NCBI RefSeq assembly: GCF_037975245.1
Contig: NC_092563.1
Location: 1,265,001-1,329,000 of the forward strand
DNA: 64,000 nt
Direction: 5' to 3'
From: Apostichopus japonicus
Taxonomy: Eukaryota; Echinodermata; Holothuroidea; Aspidochirotida; Stichopodidae
Shown: positions 23,950-37,597 of the stretch, in pieces
Numbering within the stretch: position 1 is the first letter of the stretch
Layout of the letters: the number at the start of each line of letters is the position of its first letter
The notes under the pieces: model-generated
Told to the model about the DNA's origin: nothing
The model's database searches: none
Seen by the model: the letters and a program-made list of their open reading frames with translations, nothing else
Translations under genes and position numbers: made by a program

Positions 23950-24990
23950 TGACAATTCATACTAGAGTAAAAGGAACGGTACCTTCCCCTTCGTTTGACC
24001 TTCGACCCCTGATATTTGATCTTTCATTCTCTGGGTCTGCGAGACACAAATTCATATCATAGGGCACATACCAACCAATTTTTCAGAAATTCGGCACAGT
24101 TGTTTAAGGTGGAGTTTTTGACAAGTTGTAGATGTATCGGATACACACAAGGACAGTTTTTCACCTCTTGCAGAAATGGCCTTCCGATCATTTTTAAGTT
24201 CTTTCAATGTTTATGTTATTTGAAGTGTACTAACTTTGCAGACCTTATTGTTCTTTCAACAACTTATTTACTCACTGTTTTTGTCTTCGAAGTCATGACC
24301 CTGTGTATTCAGGTTGCGCGCATGCGTATATTTACAGATCGACGTGACCGGGTAACCTCGGGAAACGAGTTCGCACTTCTTCTTCTAATCTAATTTAAAG
24401 AAAATCTGTTTTTTTTTTTTTTTTAAATATTACTGCATTTTATGCATGTGTGTGAAGTTCTTTATAACGTGCAATAAATTCAAGGAACCAGTTATGCAAT
24501 AGGGACATAATTGTCTCGCACTTGACATGCACTTGTCATCTCATGCACATGCAATGAAGGATAGTCGCATAATAACACTAAGTGATGTTGGTAGCCTATA
24601 CCAGAGCAGGGGAGCTGCCATTCTAAGGCATACTAAATAGCTTAATGTAAAAAGAATATTCGGTAATGGTGTTAGGCATGCAGTAGTGTAGGCCAGCGTA
24701 CATACATCTTAATATACAGTTTTGAACGGAAAGGACAATACACATGCCCGCGCATGCGTTCAATTAATGTTTGGGATAAACAAAGGCGATATTCTTGACC
24801 GAATTTTCATTCCCACGAACTCTGGGAACGGGCCAAAATGTGTGATTATATACTACACAAATAGTATAAAAAATATACTATATAGACCGCTGAGATGGAA
24901 TGCATGGAGAGGAATCAAAATGCAATAGAAATAGGTGTTGAGGGAATCATTAATTAAGAAATATGTCACTGAAAATGCCCAAGCTAATGC
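23950..24990 (-). promoter_or_regulatory. conserved upstream region of copy A with NRF1-like and CACGTC motifs
   Basis: This upstream DNA is kept in both arms. TTGCGCGCATGCGTAT (24313-24328) fits the NRF1 palindrome and lies by a GACGTG/CACGTC motif (24340-24347); CCGCGCATGCG near 24748 is a second match. TTTGACCTTCGACCCCTGA near 23992-24010 resembles a DR1 nuclear-receptor site. No TATA box or transcription start is claimed; promoter activity is inferred. Confidence 0.25.
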
Positions 24991-26279
24991 ATAGGTTCTC
25001 ATTGCGTAAAATGAAAAAAGTTGGACATTCCTGTTAAAGGTAGAATTCTTCAAGACCCTGGCATTCTGCTGTTACTTTGCCTGTTACAATTAATATGAGT
25101 GCGCCCTTACAGCCTCTTTCGAAAATCTGTCAAATTACAAATATTACACACACAAAAATCAAACTAGAGGCAGATTTTTAATAGGGCACCAATAGTTGGT
25201 GTTAAATATTCGACGATATGCATAAGTAGAACGAACGTCTTGACCAAGACTACGTTAAAGGAAGTTTGCCACACCAGGCATGTTCATTATTTAATTAAAC
25301 AAATTGGATCTACTGCGATTTTTCTCAATATTGTATGACACTTCGACTTATTAAAGGATTTCGTATGGAAGAGTTTAACCCTACAACCAACCAATCACGA
25401 GTTCCCTGGTTTACGACGTGGTAGGTCGACTGTTTGTTACCCTTGATTTGTATTGCTTACGAACCAATAGCAAATTTAACACTCAAATGATATCAGTATA
25501 TGATATATGCTAGACGCAAAAATGATAAATGGTGTGAGGTCGTAAGTGATCCAGAAATGCAATAATTCAGTGAGTTTTCAATGACGTAATTAGCTGCATC
25601 TCTTAGCAATCTGATATTTGAATGATTTCATGCTAACAAGGATCCGCATGGACACATGGAAGGGCCATTTAACTCCACAACGGTAATGTCTACACCCAAA
25701 ATACACACAATTTGCCCCTGTCGTGTTAGTTGCCATTGGTTTGACTTTTACCTCTGATGACTTCAAATAACCTTTGACCTCTACTCAATATGGAAACAAA
25801 TATGGCATAAACACGGTATTCTGATTGCAAAGGTTATGCGATTTACATAGAACCTAAGAAGCAAACATCAATACAGTATATTGTAGGCTATAGTAAACAA
25901 GTGGAAGACACAATGTCACTAGCACAATTGTGCTTAACTTGGTCTCCATCATAGTACGGAATAGCTGTACATATTCTGTGAGGTTTGTAAACTGAACGTA
26001 TAATGACGTCATCGTGAATAAAACCAAATGCGGTCCACTCTCACGGACATTAAAGAACAAAACATGAACAAGGTCAAAGGTCAATCTGATTCGACCACTC
26101 TTACTCAATGGAACGGTGACGCCACTCTGATTTCGGTTCCAATTTGCGACCGACTTCATATCGACTTATCATCGACTTCTGATCCCAGATAAATTAATTA
26201 GAACATTCAAGATAATATTATCTTGTAGTCTGTATACTAATTAACATTGCATTAATGAATAATTATGCTATGTTTTCTG
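24991..26279. other. inverted-arm sequence without recognised genes
   Basis: Partly matched in the other arm (25255-25290 and 25561-25735 with 44690-44930), otherwise private to this arm. No exon is recognised. Confidence 0.5.
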
Positions 26280-26937
26280 ATAGCGTATGAAGCAGAACGG
26301 CAGATATTATTTACATGAGGCACATTATCTACAAAAGAGGTATTGACATCGCAGATAAGAACAAAGTTCCAACTAAGTTGGTTACCTTTGTGAGCAAAGT
26401 TGACGTAAATTGATAAGGATGAGTTGAAAACGCAGTTTTGTGTAAATGGAATGAAATTACATTAGGTACAAGACACTGGACCAGTCTTTCCTGGTAGTGA
26501 CACTAACAGAACTTGTAAAGGACCATGTAACTCTCGGGTTTAAGTTAAAGGAAGTAATTCAAGTTTGCACAACTAGTTTGGTCCCTTCGTTTGATATTGC
26601 TTACTTATACTTCTGAGTTTTCACTTATGTTCCTTTCTAAAAAAGACAGTTGTTTAGTTAATTTCTCTGTCCTCTCTTTTAATCTATTAATGAGTTATTT
26701 TGAAAGTTTAACTGTTTAAATGAAAGACAGGATGACAGCTAAAAGCCTAGGCAGTATGTTGGCTTTATGATCACAATGAGAAGTTTACTAGAGTTATTGT
26801 TTTGCAACCGAGTTATTTAGTAGTCTTATTGTTATAGTCACTTTGATGTCATTTATGTTCTACAGATGATATAACATGCACCTATGTTAACTGCTTTTAT
26901 GAATATCATTCAAGTATTGATTTAATGTGTGCGTAAC

Positions 26938-27011
26938 GGTATGTATGTGTGTATGTATATATGGGTGTATGTTTGTGTGGGTGTATGCGTGTATGTGTGT
27001 GTGCGTGTATG

Positions 27012-27064
<53 letters not shown>
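26938..27064. repeat. GT-rich and (TA)n microsatellite
   Basis: TGTATG/GTGTGT repeats run into a pure TA tract (27019-27064). The open frames across it are repeat artefacts. The segment between this tract and the one at 29420 is absent from the other arm, which has a single TA tract (40234-40331). Confidence 0.9.
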
Positions 27065-27066
<2 letters not shown>

Positions 27067-27589
27067 CACAAGTACCTGTGAATAATGCGTTTATCTATAT
27101 ACCAATTCTGAGAACACTGTAGCTGCTGCTCAAGCATCCTGATGTTTTGCATTTCGTTACTCATGACCGCAAAAGTCGTGACGGTGTTTTCAAGGATTAC
27201 TGTGATGTAAACCATTGCAATTTCAGAAAATAAAAGAAAGAAATAAAAAAAATTACAACAAGATTGCAACGCTCTTCAGCTGCATTTTTTCGATGATGAC
27301 TTTGAGACAGTGAATCATTTAGGATCAAAACATCTATTCACAAAAATAGGTGCATCTTATTTTATTTTTAAAAAAATCTACCACCAAAGTTTTAATTCTG
27401 TGCCGCCCTTTGACACACGGAAGATATAAAGAAATATGGGTTTGATCCAATTCTTAAACACATAGTGAAAGTTGACTGAAATGGTATTCTACTTCCAAGT
27501 GGACATTAGAAAAAAGGAATTATTACTCAATTTAGTGCAGACATTTTTGGTGCTAACTCATTTCCTTTTGTAGAGAACTTTTCAGCAAG

Positions 27590-29245
27590 TCATTATGGCC
27601 GCCTTTGTTTGACAATTCGCGAAGATGCAGAACTACTTTACAGCGAAGAAAACATTCAAATGAGAGAAAAATATTCACACAATTTGGATGTGCAACCAAG
27701 GGCGGCGGAACCGGGGGGGCACAGGGGGCACGTGCCCCCCCCCACTTTTCCTCAGGTTAAAAATGTGCACTTTTTCTACATAAAAATTGAGGTGTCTCAA
27801 GTTAGCAAGAGGCCAGGGAACCAGAATGAACACTCGGGAAGGGCCGTTTCCGGCCATCTGAGCGGTTTGTAAAACCAAAAATTTTCTTGTACGCTCCGCG
27901 CCACTCGATGGTGGCGCTCCGCTCAGATAGTCGTGCATACAAATTTGCAAATCCTGGCTACGCCCCTGACTTTTAATGAATTTCTGTGGGTCATACTCAG
28001 AGCTATTTCGAATGGAAAAAAATTGTTTCTAGCATGATTTCACCTCATTTTGTCTCAATAGAAAACTTGTTCCTTGTTTCCCAATTTGCACATTGGATAT
28101 TGCAGTGCTAGTATGCATATTTTCCTTGAGGGGGGGGGGGCGTTGATGGAGTGATGTGTATACGCAAATAAGATAATACAATAGGAGTTATAAAGGGTAC
28201 TAAATATAAGGCTACATCAGTCCAATCGAATTTCTGCAAAGCGCCCTTTGATGTCGGTGCCCCCCCCCCCCAGATTAAAAGTGCTTCCGCCGCCCTTGTG
28301 TGCAACAGGCAACAAGAAACTGTTTATGTTCAAGGTGTCAAAAGGGGGTCAGTTTTAAATAGTTTTTCATCTTTCCATATTCTTCGTAACTTTTTTCTGG
28401 ATGTGATGCATGATCTTCTTGAAGGTGTGGTCCAATATGAAATTAAACTATATTGTCATAGTTATTATCAGGTAGAGAGTCACCTCTAATGACATTAGAT
28501 TTTGTGAATGAAGAAATCGCAAGTTATGACTACGGATCAACAGAAAAGTCAAAGAAGCCCTCCCCAATTAAATTACATTCACAGGGCAATTATATTGGTT
28601 AAAGGTTATGCAATCTCGGTGTTTAATAAGACATTTGCCACTTATTATTGGACATCGTTTACAGGAAAGGGACATGCCTTATTTTAAGCTGCTGTTGAAG
28701 TTATTAGATTACATGGATATAATGTTAGCCAAATCAACTCATGGGTTAATAGCTCAATTGAGTATTCTTATGGATGAACATCCTTCTAAGTTCTGTGAGG
28801 TATTCCCAGCCTTTTTCTCGTTCTAAAGCATCACGTGATGGTCAATTATCCTACTTGTTTGAGAGAAGTGGGTCCCCTCACCCATGTCTGATGCATGAGG
28901 TACTAAGCTAAACATGATTATTTCTGTCAAATTGCTGATAATTTTCGAAATTTTAAGAACATATGTAAAACTGTGGCAAAAAAAAACACTAGATTAATCA
29001 TATGTACCATCTTAATTCGTAACAGTCATTAGACACTTTTTTATTAAGTGGCACATTGTTCAGAAAAAAAACTGTATCAAATTTATCTTTGGATTGTACT
29101 GACTCTGTTGTCTCAAAAGTGCCAGATGCTACTCTTCTCACTGAAGTGTTTAATGCAAACTGGGTGAACCTCGGGGGAACTGAATATAAGCATTACCATA
29201 TGCTTTGCTATGACATGCATTACATGCCATTGTTGGTCGGGTAAA
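27590..29245 (+). pseudogene. decayed transposon-type gene of the MHDLLEGV family
   Basis: Pieces read in order: REDAELLYSEENIQMREKYS (27612-27671), then after a MITE GVKRGSVLNSF and NFFLDVMHDLLEGVVQYEIK (to 28449), then HLPLIIGHRLQERDMPYFKL and DYMDIML (28629-28727), then a degraded GPLTHVWCMRY/NFKNICKT region (28850-28980). I know this order from multi-copy, transposon-like genes in fish and invertebrates, whose superfamily I cannot name. It has stops, frameshifts and an inserted MITE and cannot encode a full protein. Confidence 0.55.
27697..28298. mobile_element. hAT-type MITE (602 bp)
   Basis: Starts CAAGGGCGGCGGAA and ends TTCCGCCGCCCTTG, with a perfect 8-bp duplication TGTGCAAC at 27689-27696 and 28299-28306. 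The interior has poly(G)/poly(C) blocks (28130-28140, 28260-28271) and no coding capacity. It interrupts the decayed transposase-like gene. Confidence 0.85.
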
Positions 29246-29419
29246 GCACATATTGATTTACAAGGATATTGTTTATTTTGTGCTTATTGTGTGATTAGTT
29301 ATGTTCCAACATCTAGTTCTGACAGTAACAACAATAAATTGTGATTGGTTTCCATACATGTGTTTCTCATTTTGATACAAAGGTATATTTACTTTAAGCA
29401 TTGATAATATGTAAAGTAA

Positions 29420-29420
29420 T

Positions 29421-29481
<61 letters not shown>

Positions 29482-29526
29482 GTATATATGTATATATATA
29501 TATATACATTTATATATATATATATT
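29420..29526. repeat. (TA)n microsatellite
   Basis: About 100 bp of TA with a few interruptions. The frame rich in Tyr/Ile here is not a gene. Confidence 0.9.
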
Positions 29527-30437
29527 TATTGAAATCGTAGTGAGTTATATATATTTACTTTATCTATACTTCATGATTTTCTTGTGGTTATTTCGCTTTT
29601 CCATAAAAGAAACACACTGGTCGGCTCGTGTCTTTCTTCCACTATCCGAACCATCCCAGAAAATTTTAAATGGATCAAATCCCGTAACAAAACTGTCTTT
29701 TTGTTCAATTTTTCATGAAAACTGCAAACATGTTGTTAAGTTGTACTTGAATGTCTTCGCAGGTTAACTTGAAATCAAGACAATTTGAAGGAAATTATTT
29801 CAACTCACCTATATGGTCCTATACCATATGCACAAGTTGCCAACTTCTTATTCAATCTTGGAAGATAGTAAGCATACGATTCCAAACACAAACCCACGCG
29901 GGGACAATATCTTAAAGCAGATGTAAGTTGTCTAAACTCGTCAGTGTCAGAGGTTTATTGATAAAATTATTCATACCAAAACAACAGAAAATTACAACAA
30001 GTATATCGCTTTTGTTTTCTTCTTCTTGAAAGCAGTAGATTGTCAGCTACCCCAATGACGAGAATTTTTTATTAATATGAATATTAGTATCACGAATGGC
30101 GTGACATTCTTACTGTACAAACACATATATATTTCACCGCATCAAACGCTTGTCACGGTGCTTTCTACGTTGAACGCGAAGAATGTACTCAATTACAACT
30201 GAGGCTGTAACTGTTTATAATGGTTACCTATCTAACTAGCAAACAGTGTCGTGCAATAACAAAGTTCATAATGTTTAAAGACTATAGTAAAACAAACAAA
30301 CATTTTATCAACAAACTGTTCAACATAAATATATTGCTTAATCATTCAGAAACTGAAACGAAACAACACAGATCGTAAAGGCATCCTCCTCGATCTGTCA
30401 ATACAACATACGAACAGAGACTGAAAGCTAGCATTTT

Positions 30438-31207
30438 TGGTTTCGATGATAATCGTACCCTTTGCATTCATGATGGCGTATGGGTGCGTGCGTGCGTGTG
30501 TGTGTGTGCGAGTGTGTGAGTTTGTGACGCCCAGCTTGTAAACACGATATCTCAAAAAGAGAAGGTCAGACCAATTTCATATTTGGTGTGTAGAAGTACC
30601 ACATTAAGTACAAGAAGCTTATTGTTTTTGGTCAAAGGTCATTTAGGGTCACCAGTGGTCAAATTATGAAAACCTTGTAAACACGATATCTCAAGAAAGG
30701 AAGCATGGACATATTTCATATGTAGTGTGTAGAAGGACCACACTGAGCAAAAAAAAAAGAATATTGTTATTGGTGGCGGGCAAAGGTGATTTGGGTTCAC
30801 TAGGGGTCAAATTGTGAAAACCTCGTAAACACGATATCTCAAGTAGGGAATCATGGGCAGACCTCATATTTGGTGTGTATGGAGTACCACATTGTGTAAA
30901 AGAAGCCTATTGGTTTTGGTGGGGGCAAAGGTCGTTTGGGGTCACCAGGGTCAAATTGTGAAAACCTTGTAATCAATATATCTCAATACTGGAAGCTTGG
31001 GCCGACCTCTAATTTAGTGTGCAGAAGTACCACATTGAGTTAAAGAAGCCTATTGGTTTTGTTGGAGGTCATTTGGGGTCATCAGAGGTCAAATCGTGAA
31101 AACCTTGTAAACATGTACACCCTCACTATACATTATGTCAGATTCATGAAGAAAACTGCTCATGTTACATCATCGAAACCACAATGCATTTTTGCATTCT
31201 GGTTAAA
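30438..31207. mobile_element. AGGTCA-rich dispersed element, left-arm copy
   Basis: Starts with GGTTTCGATGAT, then a (GT)n block (30484-30520), then four to five degenerate repeats of about 140 bp marked by AACACGATATCTCA (30541, 30679, 30828, about 30971). Each unit has AAGGTCATTTGGGGTCACCA-like sequence. It closes with ATCATCGAAACC, an inverted copy of its start. The right arm has the uninterrupted site near 38630-38642, so this is an insertion. A longer relative is at 42255-44400. Boundaries are good to about 15 bp. Confidence 0.65.
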
Positions 31208-31499
31208 TCAAGTGTTGGACTTACAAAAGGCAAAACAGATCAAACTGAGGACGATATGTAAATAATTTCAAATCGATTGTCCCAACCAAAAGGAGCATCA
31301 ACAGCAAAGCAAACCGAACGTTTACTACGTAGAGATAATCTTTAAATAGGCTGCCAAAAGACGAACTTGCTTCTAAAGTTGTAGATTTCAATGTCAATTT
31401 TGAAATGATGAAACAGTAGTCTGATGGAAGGCTGCTAATATAAATGATGATTTATCACCAAACACAACTTCTATAGTATTTGAAGCTCGTCATATCCAC

Positions 31500-34320
31500 T
31501 GCCTCAATTTCAATTTCTTTATTCCAGTATAAATAACAAAATTTATAAATAGGACACATAATAATAATACACAAAAGACGTAAAATGTACAATCATGAAA
31601 GCATGAACAAATAAGAAATAAGATGGAGGATTAGAAGTTTGAAAGATTAAAAGGATTATAACAGAGATTCTAAGAACCCATTTTTGAATATAAATGGCTG
31701 CTCTGTAGATAAATGAGTTCTTTAAAAGCATAATTCTAAAAGTTGGCAAGATAATAGGATTTCGTAGATTGCACTTGTTTGTTATATTGCAGAGAGAGAT
31801 CAACTCGGAGTGAAGTGGGTGATCTTTAGAACTATATATTCTTAGCTAGTCTTATGAATACATTTCTAGCAGCAGTGTTTCTTTACTAACCAGGCTTTCA
31901 TTATCGAGATTAAATAAATTTGAGCAGTATTTCAAGAAACTTCTGATTGTTTTCTTGTCCTTTTCAAGTAGAAGGTAATACCAGACAGGAACTCATGCAT
32001 ACATGCACAATGACTGGCAGAATTGATGAGTTAAAAACCTTATCTCTTACATTAGAATGAAAATAAGGAGTAATGTATGCCAACTTTGATACAATATATA
32101 ATACATCTTAGACATAATTTTAGATATATGAGGTTCTTTTCCTCACACATATTGACCATATTATCAATACATGATTTATAGTCATTTTGATTTTCAAGGT
32201 GTGCCCGCTTTGAAATGTTACGGGATATATAGCTGTATCATCAGCGTACTTGATTACATTACACACCAGAGAAGAACGTATATCATCTTTGTATATTGTA
32301 AAGAGTAACGCAGATAGAGGACCTCCCTGGGGGACTCTCACTGTAATCTTTGATTCCTCTGAATAACCTTTCTGTAGCTTGACTTGTCGGGACCAAAAAA
32401 AAAAATTAGCCAACCAATGGATAAGCCATGCATGGCTCATCAATAAAACTACACAAACCTTGGATTAAACGATTTGGTAAAACCATATTAAAAGCACTTG
32501 ACAAATCAAGAAATAAAACTTTAGTGACTGCTGTGTCACTCTGATTTAAACCAGAAACAACACAATGTACGAGCTTGAGTATAGCATCTATGCAGGACAC
32601 GCCTTTTTTGTAGGCAAACTGATTTTTATCACCGTGTGATACGATGGCCTGCGTCAAGTATGGAAATAATAATTTTTGCATACAGTTGAAACCAATACTG
32701 GACATGTCAATTGGTCTTAAATCGTTTACAGATGTTGGAATAGAGATTTTAGACACAAGTGATGTTTTAGCATGCTTCCGTAGGGACGGATTTGAATTCT
32801 CATTTAAACTTACATTATATAAATTAGTGAATACGCCAGCTGATTCTTCACAGCAATACTTGCACCCACCAGGGAATTTGATCAAAACTTAGAAGCAATT
32901 CGTTTCTTAACAAGTCCAAATTGTTTCTTTACATCTTTCTGCTGTATTACTGGTGGTTCAGCAGCTGCTAGGTCTGGTAGTATAAGTGAAATATCTTTGC
33001 TCGAAGCATCATTAAAACGTCCAAAGTGGTGACTTAATTTTTGGCCAAACTCATCATTTACCAAGTTTCGATGCTGGTCATCTGGTTTCCGTATTGATTT
33101 GAGTAGATTCCAGAGAGACTGTTTGTCTGTTGTTACCTTTTGGGAGTATTCATTCCTCCTCTTCAACACATATTTATTTATTTGTCTCTGTAGCCTGTTC
33201 CGTAGAGCAGTGTCACCATCATCAATTGCTTCCTTTTTCTCTTTCTCCAACTGCTTGATCTTATTATCGGCTGGCAATCTCTTCATAACTTCTGAGTGTG
33301 ACATTGCCCTATAAGGGATGCAGATATCAGTTGTAAAATTGATGTAAGATGATACTACTTGTCGATTCATCTAGTGTGTCACACGTATCTGTAAAAACAC
33401 TCCAGTCTGTTGAATCCAACATCACTCGTAAATTGTCAACATTACTCTTCCTGGTGTCTCTTTCCTTTGGTCATGGTATCTTTTGAACTTCTTGATAACG
33501 TTCTGTGTATCGTGGCATAATTAGAACACTGAAATGGTCTGGTGGAGCTATAGGATGCATTTTCTTGGCAGTGAAGTAACTCCATGAACCTTTAACATAC
33601 ACAACATCCAAAATTGTGTTAGATCTTGGGAAGGTGACAACATTTACGAGGTTTTTGTAGCCCATTGTTTCGAAAATGGTAATCGGTCCCTTTCGAGATC
33701 CCCAACAATAATGATATATAAACGCGGATTCTTCTTCTAAAATTGATGTTAAAGCATTTTTCAACGCGGCGCTCGAAACCGTGAAGTTTGCTGAAGGACG
33801 AGTGAACCCATTTACGATAGTAATGCTTGATATGTTACTGGGCAGGAACCGAGGACGATCTCTCACAGCAAGTAACTCAATGTCTGGTGTTGACAAGGTG
33901 AAACACACTTTGGGAGTATTGATAGACCAATCCTTTGATATGTAGGTCATCAAACCACCACCATTAGCAGTGAATCCGCGACCTTGACGGAACATGTGGA
34001 AATTCTGCATTTGTAGAGCCTCGTCAGCGACTTGCTGTTGAACATTCTCACCTTCCAATTTATTTCCAACTGTTTGAAGTTTAGTTTCTTGCTAGGCAAT
34101 AAAACATAGGTTCGGCATATTTCCAACTGTCTGTTCTAGATGTATAAATTTCCCCTGAAGACTGTTAATATTTGACGAAAAGCCATAAGGAAAGCTGAAA
34201 TTTGATGCCTTCGTATGCTTTAATCTCTCCTGAATACCGGCTCGTGCGCCTCTACGCCTGCGAGCAATGTGAAGTTCATTTAATCTATCGATCGCCCTCC
34301 CTGCATGCCCTTTATTCAAA
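31500..34320 (-). mobile_element. CR1-superfamily non-LTR retrotransposon (decayed)
   Basis: Minus-strand ORF2 in order: an AP-endonuclease region (34319-33471, broken by one stop near 34092 and including GGGLMTYIS and LDVVYVKGSW), a linker (33370-32882), then reverse transcriptase with LRPIDMS, NQFAYKKG, motif A FLDLSSAFN, VPQGGPLSALLF and the YADD box (32885-32120), and a C-terminal tail (31803-31543). Several frameshifts separate the blocks. The set fits the CR1/L2/Rex1 group; the exact clade is not decided. It lies between the two inverted arms. Confidence 0.8.
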
Positions 34321-37300
34321 ATCGGTCATGTGTGACCCTATACTTCGTAGTATATCTGGGCGATAGGTAAGTCTGTGGTTATCCCATAGAAATTGATAAG
34401 GATCAATTTCAATGGGTTATACATGTTCATGTGTGTTAGGCTATGCGGGTAAAGGCCTATAGTTAGAGACAATCGTGATGGTAATGAGTACAAAAATAAA
34501 CTCACGAAAACTCTGCATCCTCATCTTTTAATATTCCAGAAAAGCAAAGTGAAAGTTGATAGTCCTGATGTTACATTTGACGTTGTACAGCGATGAGAAC
34601 AAGACAATTGGATTAGTAAAACCACGACAAAAATGTGAGAGCGAAAATAACTATCGTGTCAGCTCAGCGAGGAGCGCCACTGATATGACTGAGAGTGTAA
34701 GGAATGGTGCTTACCCATGTAAAGCAATAATATTCCAGACGCTGTTTCATTAAGATTAAGACGTAGAGACTATCATGAGAGTTAACAACCTGAAAAGTTT
34801 AACTTACCTTTCAACATATGAAACTCAAAGACGACGAAGGCACAATAGAACATACCTACAGGCAAGCACCGACGAAGTCTCAAGTCCATTTGTCTTCTTG
34901 ATAGTGCCGGAATTATGGTTGGGTCATTCGGGCCGCGGTCCACATATATCGATATAAAAATCGCCGTCTTTATAAAGATAGACAAAATGATATTAATAGT
35001 ACACGGATAGGCAATACACGACAGTCTCATTGCGATTTGAATCCTTGGATGCATTGACCTGATATTCAACTACACTATAAACTAATACAAAACAATGCCG
35101 CTATGGACGTAACACATTGAGTAGTGCTAACATTCAGTGCAGCTATGTCTAGAAGCCTATACCCTATATATTACAGCGTTATCGTTGCACTTGACCTAAC
35201 GTAGCTAAATAACACACACTGTCACTACCCGAATAAGTTATGCTGACAGGGCCCACCCACAATCGCCTGGCCCGGCACACATCAGCTAAAATCCGGCGCT
35301 GCCTATACGTTTTAGGATAAGTTCGCGATATTCTTTTTCACAAAACAATTTGGCAAAGTTTGACGACATTGTATCCTTTGAAATGCTTTTCGCATGCAGA
35401 TATATACGCACTTAAGCTTCATCATTATTTGATATTTTGTAGTCCAATGAAAAGAATACACAGCTATCAGTCCGGGTTGTATTTTTATACCACTTTTGGA
35501 GAAATGACCCTTAAACATCTGAAGCTTATCAAGTGACTGGACTACCACGTCTTACACAGTTCATCAAATGCAATACAAAACTAGATCGGAAACATGAAAC
35601 TGAAATGGGCTCAAATATAACATCTTTACAACATTAAATATTTGTCAAAACAACTAGCGTCGAAGGTTACCCAAGGGTGGTTTGATGTTTATATATATGA
35701 CGTTAAAAGAACATATTTCAGTAGAGTTATTCTACAATATTGGAGGAATATTAACATGAAGTCCTACACTGACGTCATTATATCAATTTAGCCTTAAAGG
35801 AGCAAAACAAAAAGTTAGCATTATCTAAAGCTGAATATCTTGAAAATATGGATAGCTATAAGACTAGCGTTTGTTTATCTTTTCTTTCTGTTTTTTTCTC
35901 GGAATATAACAAAGGAAGATTAACTTCTTCATAACGTCTTGCTATTAACTATCAATTAATATAATACATAAATTAACAATTATATATATAAATATATATA
36001 TAAATAATATATCATTCTTAGTCTTACAAAAACTACGTGGGACTGCCAAGGTTGAGGGAGAGATGGTGGGTTTTAAAGAGAAGCAGAGGTGACGAAAACA
36101 CGGAGAAGTCGGTGTTCCTTACTTTACTGAGATTGCAAGACTCAAACTGGAAGAAGCCTTAGATTATAGGCCTATCTATCTATATCCTATTTTCTCAGCG
36201 AATCTCTGGAATTAATGCAATTAGTTTCTGTCTCATCAAATTGAGACTGTTGAAAGTACACATAAACGTATATCATCTTCTTTAACGGCCTCTATAAAGA
36301 AGGATAGTTAAGAGTTCAATTTAAGTTTTAACTATTGCAAGAACCATTTTATCTTAGTTGTCAATTCTCGATATCTAGATCTTGTCTCCGAATTTGGGAA
36401 TATAATGATCGCTGTGATAGCATTACTCTGAATCACTAACTTCGTAGTACGTAAGCCTTGAACGTTGCTAACATATTGACCTTTGACATTTTACGTTAAT
36501 ACGGTCTAAACATTCATTCAAACAATTCGTTCAAACAGTCATTACTTCCCATATGGGTGTGAGATTTACAGCAATTGTAGTTTGGCATTGGCACAACAGC
36601 CAAACAAGTTTCTTTTAAATTGATTAAATCTAAATTTCCGCCAACTCTGTCAGCCACCGAATAATCCTTTCAAAAGTTAAAAGAAGTTTACCGTGCGTTT
36701 TCGTTCATTTTGTATTATATTTTGGTACGTGGATAAATTTAGCTTAGATTGACCTGTTCACCTCCATTGACCATGTGGCCATCGCCGTTTTACACTCGTT
36801 TATAAATGAACTGTTAGCTTGCAGATTATGGTATCCTATACATGGATTTTCCAGTTTCAGCAATTGAATCATTGTGGTATGAAATCCAATTAGCTTTAAA
36901 GGAGCGTTCCATCCGAAGTTGTTTTCCAGTATAATGTAAATATCTTGAAAGACTGAAAAAATATGACTTGATTACCAGCACTGAGATGTTCCTTGATTCT
37001 TGATCTATGACATATCAAGACTAAAAGTCTGCATAAAGTTACACTTTAATAGGAAATCCTCCGACGACCATGTCTAAATCATTCCTCCTGTGTTTCCAGT
37101 AGCAGGTAGGTAGTGGTACGATATCTGTATGTACAGTATCCCTATTTCTACGCAAAAAACACATATTAACATTAGTTTATTATGTTAGATAAGCATGTTC
37201 ATTAGCAATACAAAGCTGTACAGGTACTTAAAGTTGATTTGGAATTCATTGCATTTAACATGAATCGTTTTTCATGAATGACACAATATATGGAAATGTT

Positions 37301-37547
37301 ATCCCATGCAGTAGTAAAGTTGCAAATCCACTGTGTTTGAATCGCAAAGGTCCTGGGCCCACAACCCAGGATGTTTGCGATTGGTACACCACCTGCTGGA
37401 ATTTAGAACTTGTCAATATATCGAACAAATTTACAGGAGCTGAATACAAAAGAAGCACTCCCAACAACAACATTAGCAACAACTACAACATTTTGTTTTA
37501 CTCTATGATTTCTATTAAAGTTATACGAAAACAAAGAAGAAACAAAC

Positions 37548-37597
37548 GGACAGACAGAGAGACAGGCAGGCAGACAGACAGACAGACAGACAGACAA
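37548..37597. repeat. (CAGA)n microsatellite
   Basis: Tandem GACA/CAGA units; the frames through it encode only repetitive residues. Confidence 0.9.

Larger units (their letters stand above)
15765..31280 (+). repeat. left arm of a large inverted duplication
   Basis: Read in reverse complement this region matches 38560-61457 in order: 16628-16815 with 60405-60592, 23314-23571 with 47047-47304, 24313-24328 with 45631-45646, 25561-25690 with 44745-44865, 26280-26880 with 40470-41065, 29585-30300 with 39125-39870, 30310-30437 with 38640-38765, and 31207-31270 with 38560-38630. Matching is interrupted by insertions private to one arm. The outer edge is near 15765; the inner edge fades around 31280-31500. 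Nucleotide divergence and many indels point to an old event. Confidence 0.85.
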
